From the NCBI GenBank assembly GCA_003249105.1, contig QBLT01000016.1, positions 1 through 35,402 of the forward strand: DNA of 35,402 nucleotides, given 5' to 3'. The notes beneath the pieces were generated by a model, which saw only the letters and a program-made list of their open reading frames with translations, was not told where the DNA came from and made no database searches. The position numbers and the translations under genes were made by a program. Shown here in pieces: positions 7,918-16,758 of this stretch (position 1 is the first letter of the stretch; each line of letters begins with the position of its first letter). Origin of the DNA: Leptolyngbya sp. Its GTDB lineage: Bacteria > Cyanobacteriota > Cyanobacteriia > Phormidesmidales > Phormidesmidaceae.

Positions 7918-9669
7918 TTATCTAGAAGCTCTAAAGCTTTCGATTTCCGAAAATATTGAGCTTGCTATGAAAAACCAATCTGGGGTTAATGCCTCAATAT
8001 CGTCGAACATTTGCTTGGGGTATTTGTTCACTTGATATTCTACTTTGAGTCTTGTTCGTATACTCCGAAACAACTCTTTCCCTGCAACTAAGCGTCTGCG
8101 TACGCCTGAATCAATTGACCATTCAACAAAAGTTGCATTTGCAAGACCTTCCTTAGTCGAAGCATCATAAGCATCCGGCAATGCATTTCTAATCCTATGT
8201 TTTATTTGATTTTCCCATTCCCTTATAAGAGCCTCGCTTTGAGACTCTTCATCAATGATCTGATCTATGATGTCTTTTGAGATTTTCCCTCCTAAAGCCA
8301 GAAAAAGGAAATCAGAACAACAAAAAAGATTCTCAATTTCTTTGCACGGCAAAGTTAAAAGCTTCCAGTTACCTCCTTCTCTTATTTTTGGTTCTGAATT
8401 AGGCAGATCGGAGTAGTACCAATCCAGATCGCGTATCCCTACAATTCTGGTATTTCTACCTACTCTTTTCTCTACTTGCGCAATGGCTTGCAATGCTTCT
8501 GCATCAAATCGCCCATCTTTATGAGGAACAATAAGGACTTTTGGAAGATTAGCATATTTTTGACGGCACCAACGAATTAGGCTTTCTAGGATCGGTCTAT
8601 CTGTCCTCCCTTCTACATAAACAATGACCTCGGGTGGTGTTCTAACTCCTGCATAAATGTCAGGCGTAACTCCTAATTGTTCCAGATAAAAGTCTAGTTC
8701 ATCAGGTTGATCAATAGTTTTATTTTGCTCTATCCATCGTATGCATTCGCTAGGAGTCCGAATAATAAATTCTGGTGAATGGGAAGCAATAATGACTTGC
8801 TTGTGTTGCTCAACCGCAATATCCAAAAGTAAATTAATCACAATTGCCTGTTGAGAAGCATGTAAATGTGCATCAGGCTCATCAAGCAAAAGGATTCTTG
8901 CAGATGATTGCTCCAGCAGGCGAGCCAGTGTCAAAAAGGTGCGAAGTCCTGCTCCTGACTGCGATATATCTAACCTTGTTTCATTTTTGTCATCATAATT
9001 TATAAGAATTTCTGGTGGATTAGATGAACCTAGAGTTGGTTGCGAGATCTCGACTTCAGGGAAATAGCGCTTAACAAGAGATTTAACAGCTTCAAAAGAC
9101 TCATATCCTCCACTCTGTATCGACCACCAAATAGAATTTCTCCAGAGTTGAGAACCTTTTCCTTGTGACAAGATGGCTTCATAATTTGGCTTTGGAAGCA
9201 TGTCTTCACGAGACGAAATAGTGCCAGGAGGAGTCACAAACTCAGCACCTATTTCAGCCATGTCAACTAAGATATCTTTCCATTCCTCAGCGGAGAAATC
9301 CCCAATACTGGAGAAGCTATAGAGAAAAGTTGTGCCAGAGTATGGTTTAAGTTGAATCGAAATATCATCTGAAAAAGTAGCAACTATCTTCGATTCTGCG
9401 TTTTTCTTCATTTGTGGCAGCAAAGCATTGACATCTTGAAGACCTAAAGATGCTAATGATGACTTTAGGTCTATCCTTTTATCCGCGCCTAGTAGATTTT
9501 TGTCAAAAGGAATATAAGAGAGGGAATCGACTAAAATGTAAGCGGCTTGCAGAAGAGTGGTTTTCCCCGAATTGTTTAAACCAGTAAGAAGAGTAAGATC
9601 TTCCAGCTTACAACTTAAATGGTTAATGCCTTTAAATCCGTCAATCTGAATATTTTTCAAGAAAATCAT
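7918..9669 (-). CDS. ABC/SMC-type ATPase fused to TOPRIM/DUF4435-like nuclease
   Basis: A 583-residue two-part protein. The N-terminal part is an ABC-type ATPase of the OLD/AAA15 kind: Walker A GLNNSGKTT (30-38), signature-like SQSGAGLRTFLTLARLL, Walker B ARILLLDEPDAHLHASQQ (about 255-270), and H-loop IIASHSPEFI. The C-terminal part starts VIVYVEGRTDRPILESLI (Glu near 350), continues to IVGIRDLDWYY (DxD near 411), then CKEIENLF. That reads as a TOPRIM-like metal-dependent nuclease, either OLD-type or the DUF4435 type found in AriB of PARIS. Such proteins are mostly anti-phage or overcoming-lysogenisation nucleases. The ATG at 9669 is preferred to a TTG at 9726 because homologous ATPases begin MxLxxhxIxxFKG; its ribosome site is weak. 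DNA is clearly AT-richer than its neighbours. Confidence 0.83.
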   Translation of the reverse strand: MIFLKNIQIDGFKGINHLSCKLEDLTLLTGLNNSGKTTLLQAAYILVDSLSYIPFDKNLLGADKRIDLKSSLASLGLQDVNALLPQMKKNAESKIVATFSDDISIQLKPYSGTTFLYSFSSIGDFSAEEWKDILVDMAEIGAEFVTPPGTISSREDMLPKPNYEAILSQGKGSQLWRNSIWWSIQSGGYESFEAVKSLVKRYFPEVEISQPTLGSSNPPEILINYDDKNETRLDISQSGAGLRTFLTLARLLEQSSARILLLDEPDAHLHASQQAIVINLLLDIAVEQHKQVIIASHSPEFIIRTPSECIRWIEQNKTIDQPDELDFYLEQLGVTPDIYAGVRTPPEVIVYVEGRTDRPILESLIRWCRQKYANLPKVLIVPHKDGRFDAEALQAIAQVEKRVGRNTRIVGIRDLDWYYSDLPNSEPKIREGGNWKLLTLPCKEIENLFCCSDFLFLALGGKISKDIIDQIIDEESQSEALIREWENQIKHRIRNALPDAYDASTKEGLANATFVEWSIDSGVRRRLVAGKELFRSIRTRLKVEYQVNKYPKQMFDDIEALTPDWFFIASSIFSEIESFRASR

Positions 9670-9747
9670 TTTAATTCGTTCTAATAGAATCCAAGTAAAT
9701 GCTTTGGTATGACTGATAGCTAACAAAATTCGAGGGGAAGTTCACTC

Positions 9748-10392
9748 TTAAGCCGATTCAAGGTATAACCATCCGTCAACTGAAGCATTCGCACTTGCTA
9801 GTTCTACAGACTTCACTCGCCAACGATTATTCTCAACGAGAATAACATCTCCAGTAATGGGGCGAATTCGTGTATGCCAGCGATAATAAGACACTGCGTC
9901 GCTGGCATGTTCCCGCTGAATGTATGAATCATGTCTTAACTCCCAAGCAAAGTACTGAAGATCATTCCCGCGCCTAGCAAAATTCTCCCACTCATGTGTT
10001 GCATTATTTTCTAGGGCTTCTACTGAAAAGTGGGCACTTGACAACTTCGGGACAATATCTTCGCGAATGCTGATTCTTGCTGAGACAAAAGGGTTCTCTT
10101 TTATCCCTGATTGACTATGCCAATCAGTTTCTAGCAAAACTCTTGATACTTGGATTTGCCACCCACTAAATTGTAATGTATCTCCAACTCTAGGAATTAT
10201 GGGAGTCCATATAAACCATGAACCTTCTCCACTTTTATTTCTTTCAACTATTTTTTCTCCCCATAGAAGAGCATGTATTTCATTAATGAAAATATCAGGA
10301 TAGCTTACAGAAAGATTATCAGTTTTCTTTAGCTCATCACCTTCATGTTCAGGATAGTTATCAATCTCGCAAAAATACCACTGGACATCCAT
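9748..10392 (-). CDS. Unrecognised 214-aa protein in nuclease operon
   Basis: A soluble 214-residue protein, MDVQWYFCEIDNYPEHEGDE onward, which I do not recognise. It has no signal peptide, membrane segment or nucleotide-binding motif. Two stretches look alike: PRVGDTLQFSGWQIQVSRVLL (about 67-87) and PITGDVILVENNRWRVKSVEL (about 178-198). Both read P-x-x-GD-hydrophobic-W-x-V-x-V-x-L, suggesting two copies of a small beta-barrel fold. The Trp and Tyr content is high. CAGGAG sits 7 bases before the ATG, a good ribosome site. It is 78 bases upstream of, and on the same strand as, the ATPase-nuclease gene and shares its AT-rich composition, so the two probably form one transferred operon. It could be a sensor, regulator or antitoxin-like partner. 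Confidence 0.75.
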   Translation of the reverse strand: MDVQWYFCEIDNYPEHEGDELKKTDNLSVSYPDIFINEIHALLWGEKIVERNKSGEGSWFIWTPIIPRVGDTLQFSGWQIQVSRVLLETDWHSQSGIKENPFVSARISIREDIVPKLSSAHFSVEALENNATHEWENFARRGNDLQYFAWELRHDSYIQREHASDAVSYYRWHTRIRPITGDVILVENNRWRVKSVELASANASVDGWLYLESA

Positions 10393-10538
10393 AGAGCTAC
10401 TCCTGTTGATTCACATGTTTGTGGGAAGGGCGCTGTCCATGACTTACTGTTTGCGACAGATGTTTCACTTTGAGATAACACAAGAGCAAGCCAAAAACAT
10501 CCACAAACTTGTGCCTGTCCTACTCTACTGACACTTTT

Positions 10539-10709
10539 TCATCTCTGCTTGTCTGATCGCAAAAACTCCCGCACTACAATCTCGCAATTGGGAAATGCCA
10601 GCGATTCCTCAATTAATTTCACCCGCTCATCTGTCGCCAAAATCCCTGCTGCTACCATGCGGTGATAGTCTTGCACGCTTAGCGATCGCAGGTCTGTGGC
10701 AGCCGTCAT
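10539..10709 (-). pseudogene. Uma2 family relic with central deletion
   Basis: The frame opens MTAATDLRSLSVQDYHRMVA and runs to ILATDERVKLIE, the usual Uma2 N-terminus. It then jumps directly to ESLAFPNCEIVVREFLRSD, which is like the last residues of many Uma2 proteins (LAFPDxxIxVxxFL). The catalytic core of some 120-140 residues expected between them is missing, but the frame is kept. At 56 residues it cannot be an active nuclease. A HIP1 octamer falls in it. It lies upstream of the AT-rich island; a separate intact Uma2 gene lies on the other side. Confidence 0.65.
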
Positions 10710-10861
10710 AGAGGTGACCCTTGCTCCTATTGTGGCACAGGGGCTTGTCTTACCTAATTCCACCATTAGGCGTCGTGGCATGCAAAAGGGGACGGGTGCT
10801 TTTGCTCTTTAGCGGAGATCGGTGGTGAGCCCAAAGCATCCGTCCCCTGGACGGGCATCGT

Positions 10862-11149
10862 TTACATCGGTATTTGTCGATCACGCCTCAGCAGACTAAA
10901 CACCTCGCCCTGCTCTGGGGTAATCAAAATTCCCGATCGCGGAATCGTAATCAACTGGCTCCAGGTTGCCTGCTCTGCATAGGTCAACACATGCAGCAGG
11001 TTAATCGTCGCTCGCACTCCCTCCGGCGAGCCAATCACCAAATGGCGCAACCGCTCTCGCCCCGGCTGGGCTTCTGGATTCGCAAGCAGCAGCGGATTGG
11101 TCGCCTCCCAGCTCTGGGCAGACGACACCAAATATGGCAAACACAACAT
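10862..11149 (-). CDS. Conserved hypothetical small protein
   Basis: A 95-residue protein beginning MLCLPYLVSSAQSWEATNPL. Its core reads LVIGSPEGVRATINLLHVLTYAEQATWSQLI, then ITPEQGEVFSLLRRDRQI. I recall short cyanobacterial proteins with the same GsxEGVRxTIxxLHxLxYAExxxWSxLhP...GEVMSILTR pattern, often beside Uma2 or repeat-rich loci, with no known function. Residues before the core vary. The ATG at 11149 has GGAAGGA 9 bases upstream and is preferred to an in-frame start at 11242. No membrane segments or catalytic motifs are visible. Confidence 0.68.
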   Translation of the reverse strand: MLCLPYLVSSAQSWEATNPLLLANPEAQPGRERLRHLVIGSPEGVRATINLLHVLTYAEQATWSQLITIPRSGILITPEQGEVFSLLRRDRQIPM

Positions 11150-11542
11150 AATCGGGTTCCTTCCGAATGTAACGACGGGTAAGAAACTCAAAAACTTGGC
11201 CGCCCCAGACATGTACAGTTCAGGACGGCCAGGTAAAATCACCTTAGCCTCCGAGACAGCTAGACCCTGTCGACGGGGTTAGCCGCTGGTTGGTGTTACT
11301 AGCACCTTCCAGTGGCGTTAGACCAAATTTTTGGGACGTTCAGACTGCACTCACACAGCCTTAGCTCAGTAATTTAATCCAATCGCGTACCAGACGCAAG
11401 TAAGAATTGTTACCGACTTCTAGAAACCCTGAGTTTAGAAACCGGGTTATATTTAACTTCTACACACCCTTGAGAAACCTGGTTTCTGGCCCTATATCCT
11501 TACTTTCGCAGCCCGTAAGGTTGATAGCCAACTCCAAAAGCT
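11150..11542. other. Intergenic region with AGAAACC repeats
   Basis: Nearly 400 bases between the small hypothetical gene and the end of sufS. I see no credible gene. The part nearest sufS carries related AGAAACC units (about 11422, 11438 and 11473), the last being a perfect palindrome. The remainder holds no motif I recognise. Confidence 0.55.
11422..11487. repeat. AGAAACC palindromic repeat cluster
   Basis: Three AGAAACC units in 66 bases: AGAAACCCTGAGTTT, AGAAACCGGGTTA and the perfect inverted repeat AGAAACCTGGTTTCT at 11473-11487. The last lies about 55 bases beyond the sufS stop and could form a 7-bp stem in the suf transcript. Similar AGAAACCsGGTTTCT elements are, to my memory, common in filamentous cyanobacteria. 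Confidence 0.6.
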
Positions 11543-12814
11543 TCAATCGTCGTCTTCAAAAACACCTTTAAAAAACTCGATGGTGTCTTTGAGTGCCGCG
11601 ATAAAGCTGTCGATTTCGGCCTTGGTGTTATAGAAATAGAGGCTGGCCCGCGCGGTAGAATCAACGCCCAAAATTCGGTGCAGTGGCTGGGTGCAGTGGT
11701 GACCCGATCGAATAGCAATCCCCGACTGATCTAGCAGGGTAGACAAGTCCTGGGCGTGAACACCCTCAACGGTGAAAGTCGCCAGGGCTGCCCGTCCGCT
11801 GCCGTCAGCCTGGGGAAGCGGCCCATAGAGGGTGACTTCGGGAATGGTCTGCATTTGCTGGTAAAGGTAGGTCGTCAGCTCGTGCTCGTAGGCAGCGATG
11901 TTGTCCATGCCCAAAGCACTGAGGTAGTCTACGGCGGCCCCCAAGGCGATCGCCTCTGCGATCGCCGGAGTGCCCGCCTCAAACTTGTGGGGCAGTTCCG
12001 CGTAGGTGGAGTGGTCGAGAAACACATCGGCGATCATTTCGCCGCCGCCCATAAAGGGGGGCATGGCCTCCAGCACCTCTAGCTTGCCGTAGAGAAACCC
12101 GATGCCGGTAGGGGCACACATCTTGTGGCCAGAGGCAACAAACCAGTCGCAGCCCAGTGCGGGCAGGTCGAGCGGCAGGTGGGGAGCGCTCTGGCAGCCG
12201 TCAATCAGCACTTTGGCTCCGTTGGCGTGGGCGATCGCAATAATCTCCTCTACCGGGTTAATGCAGCCCAGGGTATTAGAGACGTGGTTGACGGCCACTA
12301 GGCGAGTCTTGTCGCTAATCAACTCCCGATACTGGTCGAGATCAAAGGATTGATCGGTGGTTAGCCCCACAAACTTGAGCACTGCCCCGGTGCGCTGAGC
12401 CACCAGCTGCCAGGGCACGAGGTTGCTGTGGTGCTCCATCACCGAGAGAATGATTTCATCCCCTGCTTTGAGCGTGTTCATGCCCCAGGCGTAGGCCACT
12501 AAGTTGATGGCTTCGCTGGCGTTGCGGGTAAAGACAATCTCGTCGCGGCTGGTGGCTTTCACAAAAGCCGCCACCTTATCCCTCGCGCCCTCGTAGGACT
12601 CAGTAGCCCGAGCGCTGAGGTTGTGCACCCCCCGATGCACGTTGGCGTTATCGTTTTGATAGTAGTGCTGGAGCGCGTCTAGCACCGCCTTGGGCTTCTG
12701 CGAGGTGGCGGCGTTGTCGAGGTACACCAGCGGATGCCCATTCACCTCCTGATGCAGAATCGGGAAGTCGGCACGAACCTTGGCGGCGAGGGTGAGTTCC
12801 TGGGCGACGGTCAT
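11543..12814 (-). CDS. sufS: Cysteine desulfurase SufS
   Basis: A 423-residue PLP-dependent cysteine desulfurase. It takes sulfur from cysteine and supplies it as persulfide to the SUF scaffold. Visible landmarks are [11 protein letters not shown] near the start, [11 protein letters not shown], the PLP lysine Lys231 in [11 protein letters not shown], and the persulfide-carrying Cys374 in [11 protein letters not shown]. The length and the RSGHHCxxPL form fit SufS (group II) rather than IscS/NifS. It is the last gene of ftrC-sufB-sufC-sufD-sufS, 95 bases after sufD. A CCCCTCT/AGAGGGG hairpin lies in that gap. The start at 12814 lacks an obvious ribosome site. Confidence 0.95.
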   Translation of the reverse strand: MTVAQELTLAAKVRADFPILHQEVNGHPLVYLDNAATSQKPKAVLDALQHYYQNDNANVHRGVHNLSARATESYEGARDKVAAFVKATSRDEIVFTRNASEAINLVAYAWGMNTLKAGDEIILSVMEHHSNLVPWQLVAQRTGAVLKFVGLTTDQSFDLDQYRELISDKTRLVAVNHVSNTLGCINPVEEIIAIAHANGAKVLIDGCQSAPHLPLDLPALGCDWFVASGHKMCAPTGIGFLYGKLEVLEAMPPFMGGGEMIADVFLDHSTYAELPHKFEAGTPAIAEAIALGAAVDYLSALGMDNIAAYEHELTTYLYQQMQTIPEVTLYGPLPQADGSGRAALATFTVEGVHAQDLSTLLDQSGIAIRSGHHCTQPLHRILGVDSTARASLYFYNTKAEIDSFIAALKDTIEFFKGVFEDDD

Positions 12815-12868
12815 AGGGGTGAGGGGGGAAGGAGAATTTTGGATTGGCGATTTTAGATTGGTTGCTTT

Positions 12869-12899
12869 GGCTCCCCTCTCCCACAGGAAGAGGGGTTAG
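12869..12899 (-). repeat. Hairpin between sufD and sufS
   Basis: CCCCTCT at 12873-12879 pairs with AGAGGGG at 12889-12895 across a 9-base loop. The flanking GGCTCCCCTCTCCC is repeated near 15209 at the sufB-sufC junction, so it looks like a dispersed cyanobacterial repeat. In the suf messenger it could act as a processing or stability element. There is no T-run, so it is not a plain terminator. Confidence 0.5.
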
Positions 12900-12909
12900 G
12901 ACCAGGGGA

Positions 12910-14235
12910 CTATGGCCACTGGGCAATGGTTTGGGCGAGGCGCGATCGCAGCGTCTCAACCGGCACCTTCTCTAAAATCTCCATAGCAAAAGCATAGATC
13001 AGCAATCGTTGGGCCTGGGGAGCGCTAATGCCGCGACTTTGCAGGTAAAAAATCTCGTCCGACTGAAGCTGGCTCACCGTGGCTCCGTGGGCGCATTTGA
13101 CGTTGTCGGCCACAATTTCGAGCTGGGGTTTAGTGTCTACCCGCGCCTGGTCAGACAGCAGCAGGTTGCGGTTGAGCTGGCTAGCACTGGTGAGCTGGGC
13201 TTTTTGGGCCACGGCCACGCGTCCATTAAAAACGCTGTGGGCTTTGCCATCGACAATGGCTTTGTGCTCCTGCTCGACGATGCCGTGGGGATGGCTCAGG
13301 GCCACCAGGCTGTGGGTATCGGCGTGCTGGGTGGCGGAAATGGCCCCCAGCCCGTAAATCTTGGTGGTGGTTTGCTCGCCAGTTTGGTAGATCTCCCAGT
13401 TGTGGCGGGCCAGTTTGGCCCCAAACCCCGCAGCGACACCGACGTACTGACTATCGCGGGCCTGGGTCACCACGGTTTTGCCGATGTGGAAGGTGCCTGC
13501 GCCCTCTCGCTCGATACGGCTATGGGTAATTTGAGCGTTGGCGTCGAGCCACAGCTCAGTGACGGCATTGGTGAAGTGGGTTGCCGTTGAGTTGCCCCAG
13601 TAATCTTCTACCAGGGTGAGGGCGCTACCCGACTCAGCAACCACTAAACAGCGGGGCTGAACGAGCAGGGAATCGCCCTGGGCCTGAGACACATAGATAA
13701 TTTGAATTGGCGTCTCGACCACTAGGTTGCGGGGCAGCCAAACCACCACGGCATCCTGAAATCCGACGGTGTTGAGGGCGGTAAATACCTCGTGGTTGCC
13801 GCTGGCCTGGGCGAGGCGGTCAGCCAGTTGGCTCTGGAGTTCGGGGCGATCGCCCAGCGAACCAATAATCGCCCCCTCCGGCAAACTACCGAGCTGAGAC
13901 AGCTCACGGCTCACCCGTCCGTTGACGACCACCACTTGAGCGCCAGCGGTCTCTGGCAGACGCAGCTCAGCAATGTCGGCCTCAGTGACAGCAGACTCTC
14001 CGGCAGCAGCAAAGTCAATGGCTAACATGGCCGACAGGTCAGTGAAGCGCCAGTCTTCTTGTCGGGTTGAGGGGAAGGTTTGCTCGTTAAGGAAAGAGGC
14101 AGCGCGCGATCGCACTTCCTCCAGCTCCAAACCCTTGGGCACTGCTACCTGCACCGTCTGCACTAGCCCCTTCAGGTAGGCATCCCGCTGGTCAGCCGTC
14201 GCCAACACGCTCACTTCGGATACGGAACTTGTCAT
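12910..14235 (-). CDS. sufD: Fe-S assembly protein SufD
   Basis: A 441-residue SufD, a subunit of the SufBC2D scaffold on which clusters are built. The N-terminal helical region contains FPSTRQEDWRFTDLS, the widely conserved TxxxExWRxT motif. A right-handed beta-helix follows (GSALTLVEDYWGNST, TITKIYGLGA-like and HPHGIVEQEHKAIVDGKAHS). The C-terminal helices include KCAHGATVSQLQSDEIFYLQ and RGISAPQAQRLLIYAF. The ATG at 14235 shares its A with the sufC TAA stop (TAATG), a strong sign of translational coupling that fixes the start. An in-frame alternative at 14274 lies inside sufC. Confidence 0.95.
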   Translation of the reverse strand: MTSSVSEVSVLATADQRDAYLKGLVQTVQVAVPKGLELEEVRSRAASFLNEQTFPSTRQEDWRFTDLSAMLAIDFAAAGESAVTEADIAELRLPETAGAQVVVVNGRVSRELSQLGSLPEGAIIGSLGDRPELQSQLADRLAQASGNHEVFTALNTVGFQDAVVVWLPRNLVVETPIQIIYVSQAQGDSLLVQPRCLVVAESGSALTLVEDYWGNSTATHFTNAVTELWLDANAQITHSRIEREGAGTFHIGKTVVTQARDSQYVGVAAGFGAKLARHNWEIYQTGEQTTTKIYGLGAISATQHADTHSLVALSHPHGIVEQEHKAIVDGKAHSVFNGRVAVAQKAQLTSASQLNRNLLLSDQARVDTKPQLEIVADNVKCAHGATVSQLQSDEIFYLQSRGISAPQAQRLLIYAFAMEILEKVPVETLRSRLAQTIAQWP

Positions 14236-15023
14236 TACGCCGTTACCCCCGCGCGAAATTCCTCCAGCACCCATTCGTAGCCGCGCGACTCTAGCTGCTT
14301 GGCCAGGTCTTTGCCGCCGGTGGTGATGATGCGGCCATCGGCCATCACATGCACAAAGTCGGGCACGATGTAGTCGAGCAGCCGCTGGTAGTGGGTGATC
14401 AGCACCACGGCATTGTCGGCGTTGGCCAGCTGGTTTACCCCACCCGCCACGGTCTTAAGCGCGTCAATATCAAGCCCTGAATCGGTTTCGTCCAGAATAG
14501 ACAGAGCTGGCTCTAACAGCGCCATTTGCAGAATCTCGTTGCGCTTTTTCTCGCCGCCCGAGAAGCCCTCGTTGACGCTGCGGTCTAAGAAAGATGCATC
14601 CATCTTCACCACGTCCAACTTTTCCTCGATCAGGTCGTCGAAGTCAAACACGTCAATTTCGTCTTCGCTCCGCGCCTTGCGGTGGGCGTTAAAGGCCACC
14701 CGCAAAAAGTCGCGGTTGCTCACCCCAGGAATTTCGAGCGGGTACTGGAAGGCGAGAAAAATACCGGCAGTGGCGCGATCGTGAGGATCTAGCTCAAGCA
14801 GATCCTGCCCTTTGAACTGAATCTCCCCAGCGGTAACCTCATAGTCGGGATGACCCGCCAGCACCTTCGAGAATGTGCTCTTGCCCGAGCCGTTGAGCCC
14901 CATAATGGCGTGAATTTCCCCGGCTCTCACTTCCAGGTTGAGGCCCTTGAGAATTTCGGTGCCGTCTACGTTAGCGCGCAGGTCGCGCACTGAGAGAATA
15001 ATGTCGCTGTTGTCGTTAATCAT
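14235..15023 (-). CDS. sufC: Fe-S assembly ATPase SufC
   Basis: A 262-residue ABC-type ATPase that drives conformational change in SufBC2D. Walker A is GLNGSGKST (42-50). The Q-loop region is [13 protein letters not shown], the signature [11 protein letters not shown], Walker [13 protein letters not shown], and the H-loop ITHYQRLL. It lacks membrane segments, as expected. The ATG at 15023 is where the family starts ([15 protein letters not shown]); a longer frame to 15113 reads through a palindromic repeat and should be ignored. The gene is separated from sufB by 230 bases full of repeats, unusual inside an operon, and is coupled to sufD by a 1-base overlap. Confidence 0.96.
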   Translation of the reverse strand: MINDNSDIILSVRDLRANVDGTEILKGLNLEVRAGEIHAIMGLNGSGKSTFSKVLAGHPDYEVTAGEIQFKGQDLLELDPHDRATAGIFLAFQYPLEIPGVSNRDFLRVAFNAHRKARSEDEIDVFDFDDLIEEKLDVVKMDASFLDRSVNEGFSGGEKKRNEILQMALLEPALSILDETDSGLDIDALKTVAGGVNQLANADNAVVLITHYQRLLDYIVPDFVHVMADGRIITTGGKDLAKQLESRGYEWVLEEFRAGVTA

Positions 15024-15253
15024 GGTTCTTTCGTAGGGTGGGCACCGCCCACCATGCTCCTGCGCGATGAAATTTTGATTTTTTGTCTGCGTAGGGTGGG
15101 CATTGCCCACCATCCACCTCTATCAACGTTCGAGATTTTCGGTTGGGCGAATTTCCCGCTTGTAGAGATTCTCAAGTGGTGGGCAGTGCCCACCCTACCA
15201 GGTTTTCCGGCTCCCCTCTCCCTGGGGGTGAGGGAGGCCACGCATGCCCACCT
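15024..15253. repeat. GGTGGGC palindromic repeats between sufB and sufC
   Basis: Three related palindromes lie in this 230-base gap. GGTGGGC-ACC-GCCCACC is at 15037-15053, GGTGGGCATTGCCCACC at 15095-15111, and GGTGGGCAGTGCCCACC at 15178-15194. The first two are preceded by GTAG and the third is followed by CTAC, so the third is in opposite orientation. Units 2 and 3 therefore also form a longer inverted pair around about 66 bases. A fourth unit is at 25908-25929. The tail (15209-15240) carries GGCTCCCCTCTCCC shared with the sufD-sufS gap. Confidence 0.8.
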
Positions 15254-16693
15254 CTACCCCACCGTGTTCTCCAGCTTCAGGGCCAGCAGCTTGTCCGCCT
15301 CAGCGGCAAACTCCATGGGCAGCTTGTTAAACACATCGCGGCAGAAACCGCTGATGATCATCGACACCGCATCTTCCGGCGAAATGCCGCGCTGGGCAAA
15401 ATAGAAGAGCTGGTCTTCGCCAATCTTGGAGGTTGAGGCCTCGTGCTCCACCTGGGCAGTGCTGTTCTGCACCTGAATGTAGGGGAAGGTATTGGCGCTG
15501 GAGGTGTCGCCAATTAGCATCGAGTCGCACTGGGAGTAGTTGCGGGCCCCGGTAGCCTTTGGCCCAATTTTCACCAGCCCTCGGTAGCTGTTTTTGGATT
15601 TGGCCGCCGAAATGCCCTTAGAGATAATGGTGCTGCGGGTGTTTTTGCCCACGTGCACCATTTTGGTGCCGGTGTCGGCCTGCTGCATATTGTTGGTCAG
15701 CGCCACCGAGTAAAACTCGCCCACGGAGTTATCGCCCACCAGCACGCAGCTGGGGTACTTCCAGGTGATGGCCGAGCCGGTTTCTACCTGGGTCCAGGAG
15801 ATTTTAGAGTTCTTCCCGGCGCAGAGGCCGCGCTTGGTGACGAAGTTGTAGATGCCGCCCTTGCCGTTTTCGTCGCCCGCGTACCAGTTCTGCACGGTGG
15901 AGTAGTTGATGCTGGCGTCATCCATCGCCACCAGTTCGACGATCGCAGCGTGGAGCTGGTTACTGTCGTACATGGGGGCGGTGCAGCCCTCCAAATACGT
16001 CACCGAGCTGCCCGCTTCAGCCACAATCAGCGTGCGCTCAAACTGGCCCGAATCGCCATTGTTGATGCGGAAGTAAGTAGACAAATCCATCGGACACTGG
16101 GTGTCTTTGGGAATGTAGACAAACGACCCATCGCTAAACACCGCCGAGTTCAGCGCCGCAAAGTAGTTGTCGCCAATGGGGATGACGGTGCCCAGGTATT
16201 TCTCTACCAGGTCGGGGTGCTCTTGCAGCGCCTCGGAGATCGAGCAGAAAATCACGCCCGACTCCGCCAGCTTTTCTTTAAAGGTGGTGGCCACCGAAAC
16301 GCTGTCAAAGATGGCATCGACCGCCACATTGGCCAGCCGCTTTTGCTCGGAGAGGGGAATGCCCAGCTTCTCGAAGGTGTCGAGCAGGGTGGGGTCGACT
16401 TCGTCCAGACTGCCGAGCTTTTTGGGCTGGGTCTTGGGGGCCGAGTAGTAGACGATGTTTTGGTAGTCGATGGGCGGATACTTGACGTTGGGCCAAGTTG
16501 GCTCCTTCATCGTCAGCCACTTGCGGTAGGCCTTCAGCCGAAACTCCAGCATGAAGGCGGGCTCATTCTTTTTGGCTGAGATCATGCGCACCACGTCTTC
16601 GCTGAGGCCGCGAGGAATGGCGTCGGCCTCAATGTCGGTGGTGAAGCCGTACTTATAGGGCTGGCTAACAAGGGTTTGAACGGAAGCACTCAT
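15254..16693 (-). CDS. sufB: Fe-S assembly scaffold SufB
   Basis: A 479-residue SufB, the core of the SufBC2D scaffold. It begins [20 protein letters not shown] and has the usual landmarks: [84 protein letters not shown], and the C-terminal [13 protein letters not shown] with [21 protein letters not shown]. Cysteines in the beta-helix that are implicated in sulfur transfer are present (GLCAG, YSQCDS). The length matches SufB exactly from the ATG at 16693; the frame extends to 16897 but overlaps ftrC. It follows ftrC by 65 bases on the same strand. Confidence 0.97.
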   Translation of the reverse strand: MSASVQTLVSQPYKYGFTTDIEADAIPRGLSEDVVRMISAKKNEPAFMLEFRLKAYRKWLTMKEPTWPNVKYPPIDYQNIVYYSAPKTQPKKLGSLDEVDPTLLDTFEKLGIPLSEQKRLANVAVDAIFDSVSVATTFKEKLAESGVIFCSISEALQEHPDLVEKYLGTVIPIGDNYFAALNSAVFSDGSFVYIPKDTQCPMDLSTYFRINNGDSGQFERTLIVAEAGSSVTYLEGCTAPMYDSNQLHAAIVELVAMDDASINYSTVQNWYAGDENGKGGIYNFVTKRGLCAGKNSKISWTQVETGSAITWKYPSCVLVGDNSVGEFYSVALTNNMQQADTGTKMVHVGKNTRSTIISKGISAAKSKNSYRGLVKIGPKATGARNYSQCDSMLIGDTSSANTFPYIQVQNSTAQVEHEASTSKIGEDQLFYFAQRGISPEDAVSMIISGFCRDVFNKLPMEFAAEADKLLALKLENTVG

Positions 16694-16758
16694 GACGCGA
16701 CTCTTTGAACGGGCTGCACGATCGGGGTAGACAGGAATTGAGCGGGAGGGGCGATCGC

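Noticed and set aside
11350-11400. TTAGCTCAGTAATTT resembling the D-arm of a tRNA
   Set aside because: No acceptor stem, anticodon arm or T-loop consensus can be fitted around it.
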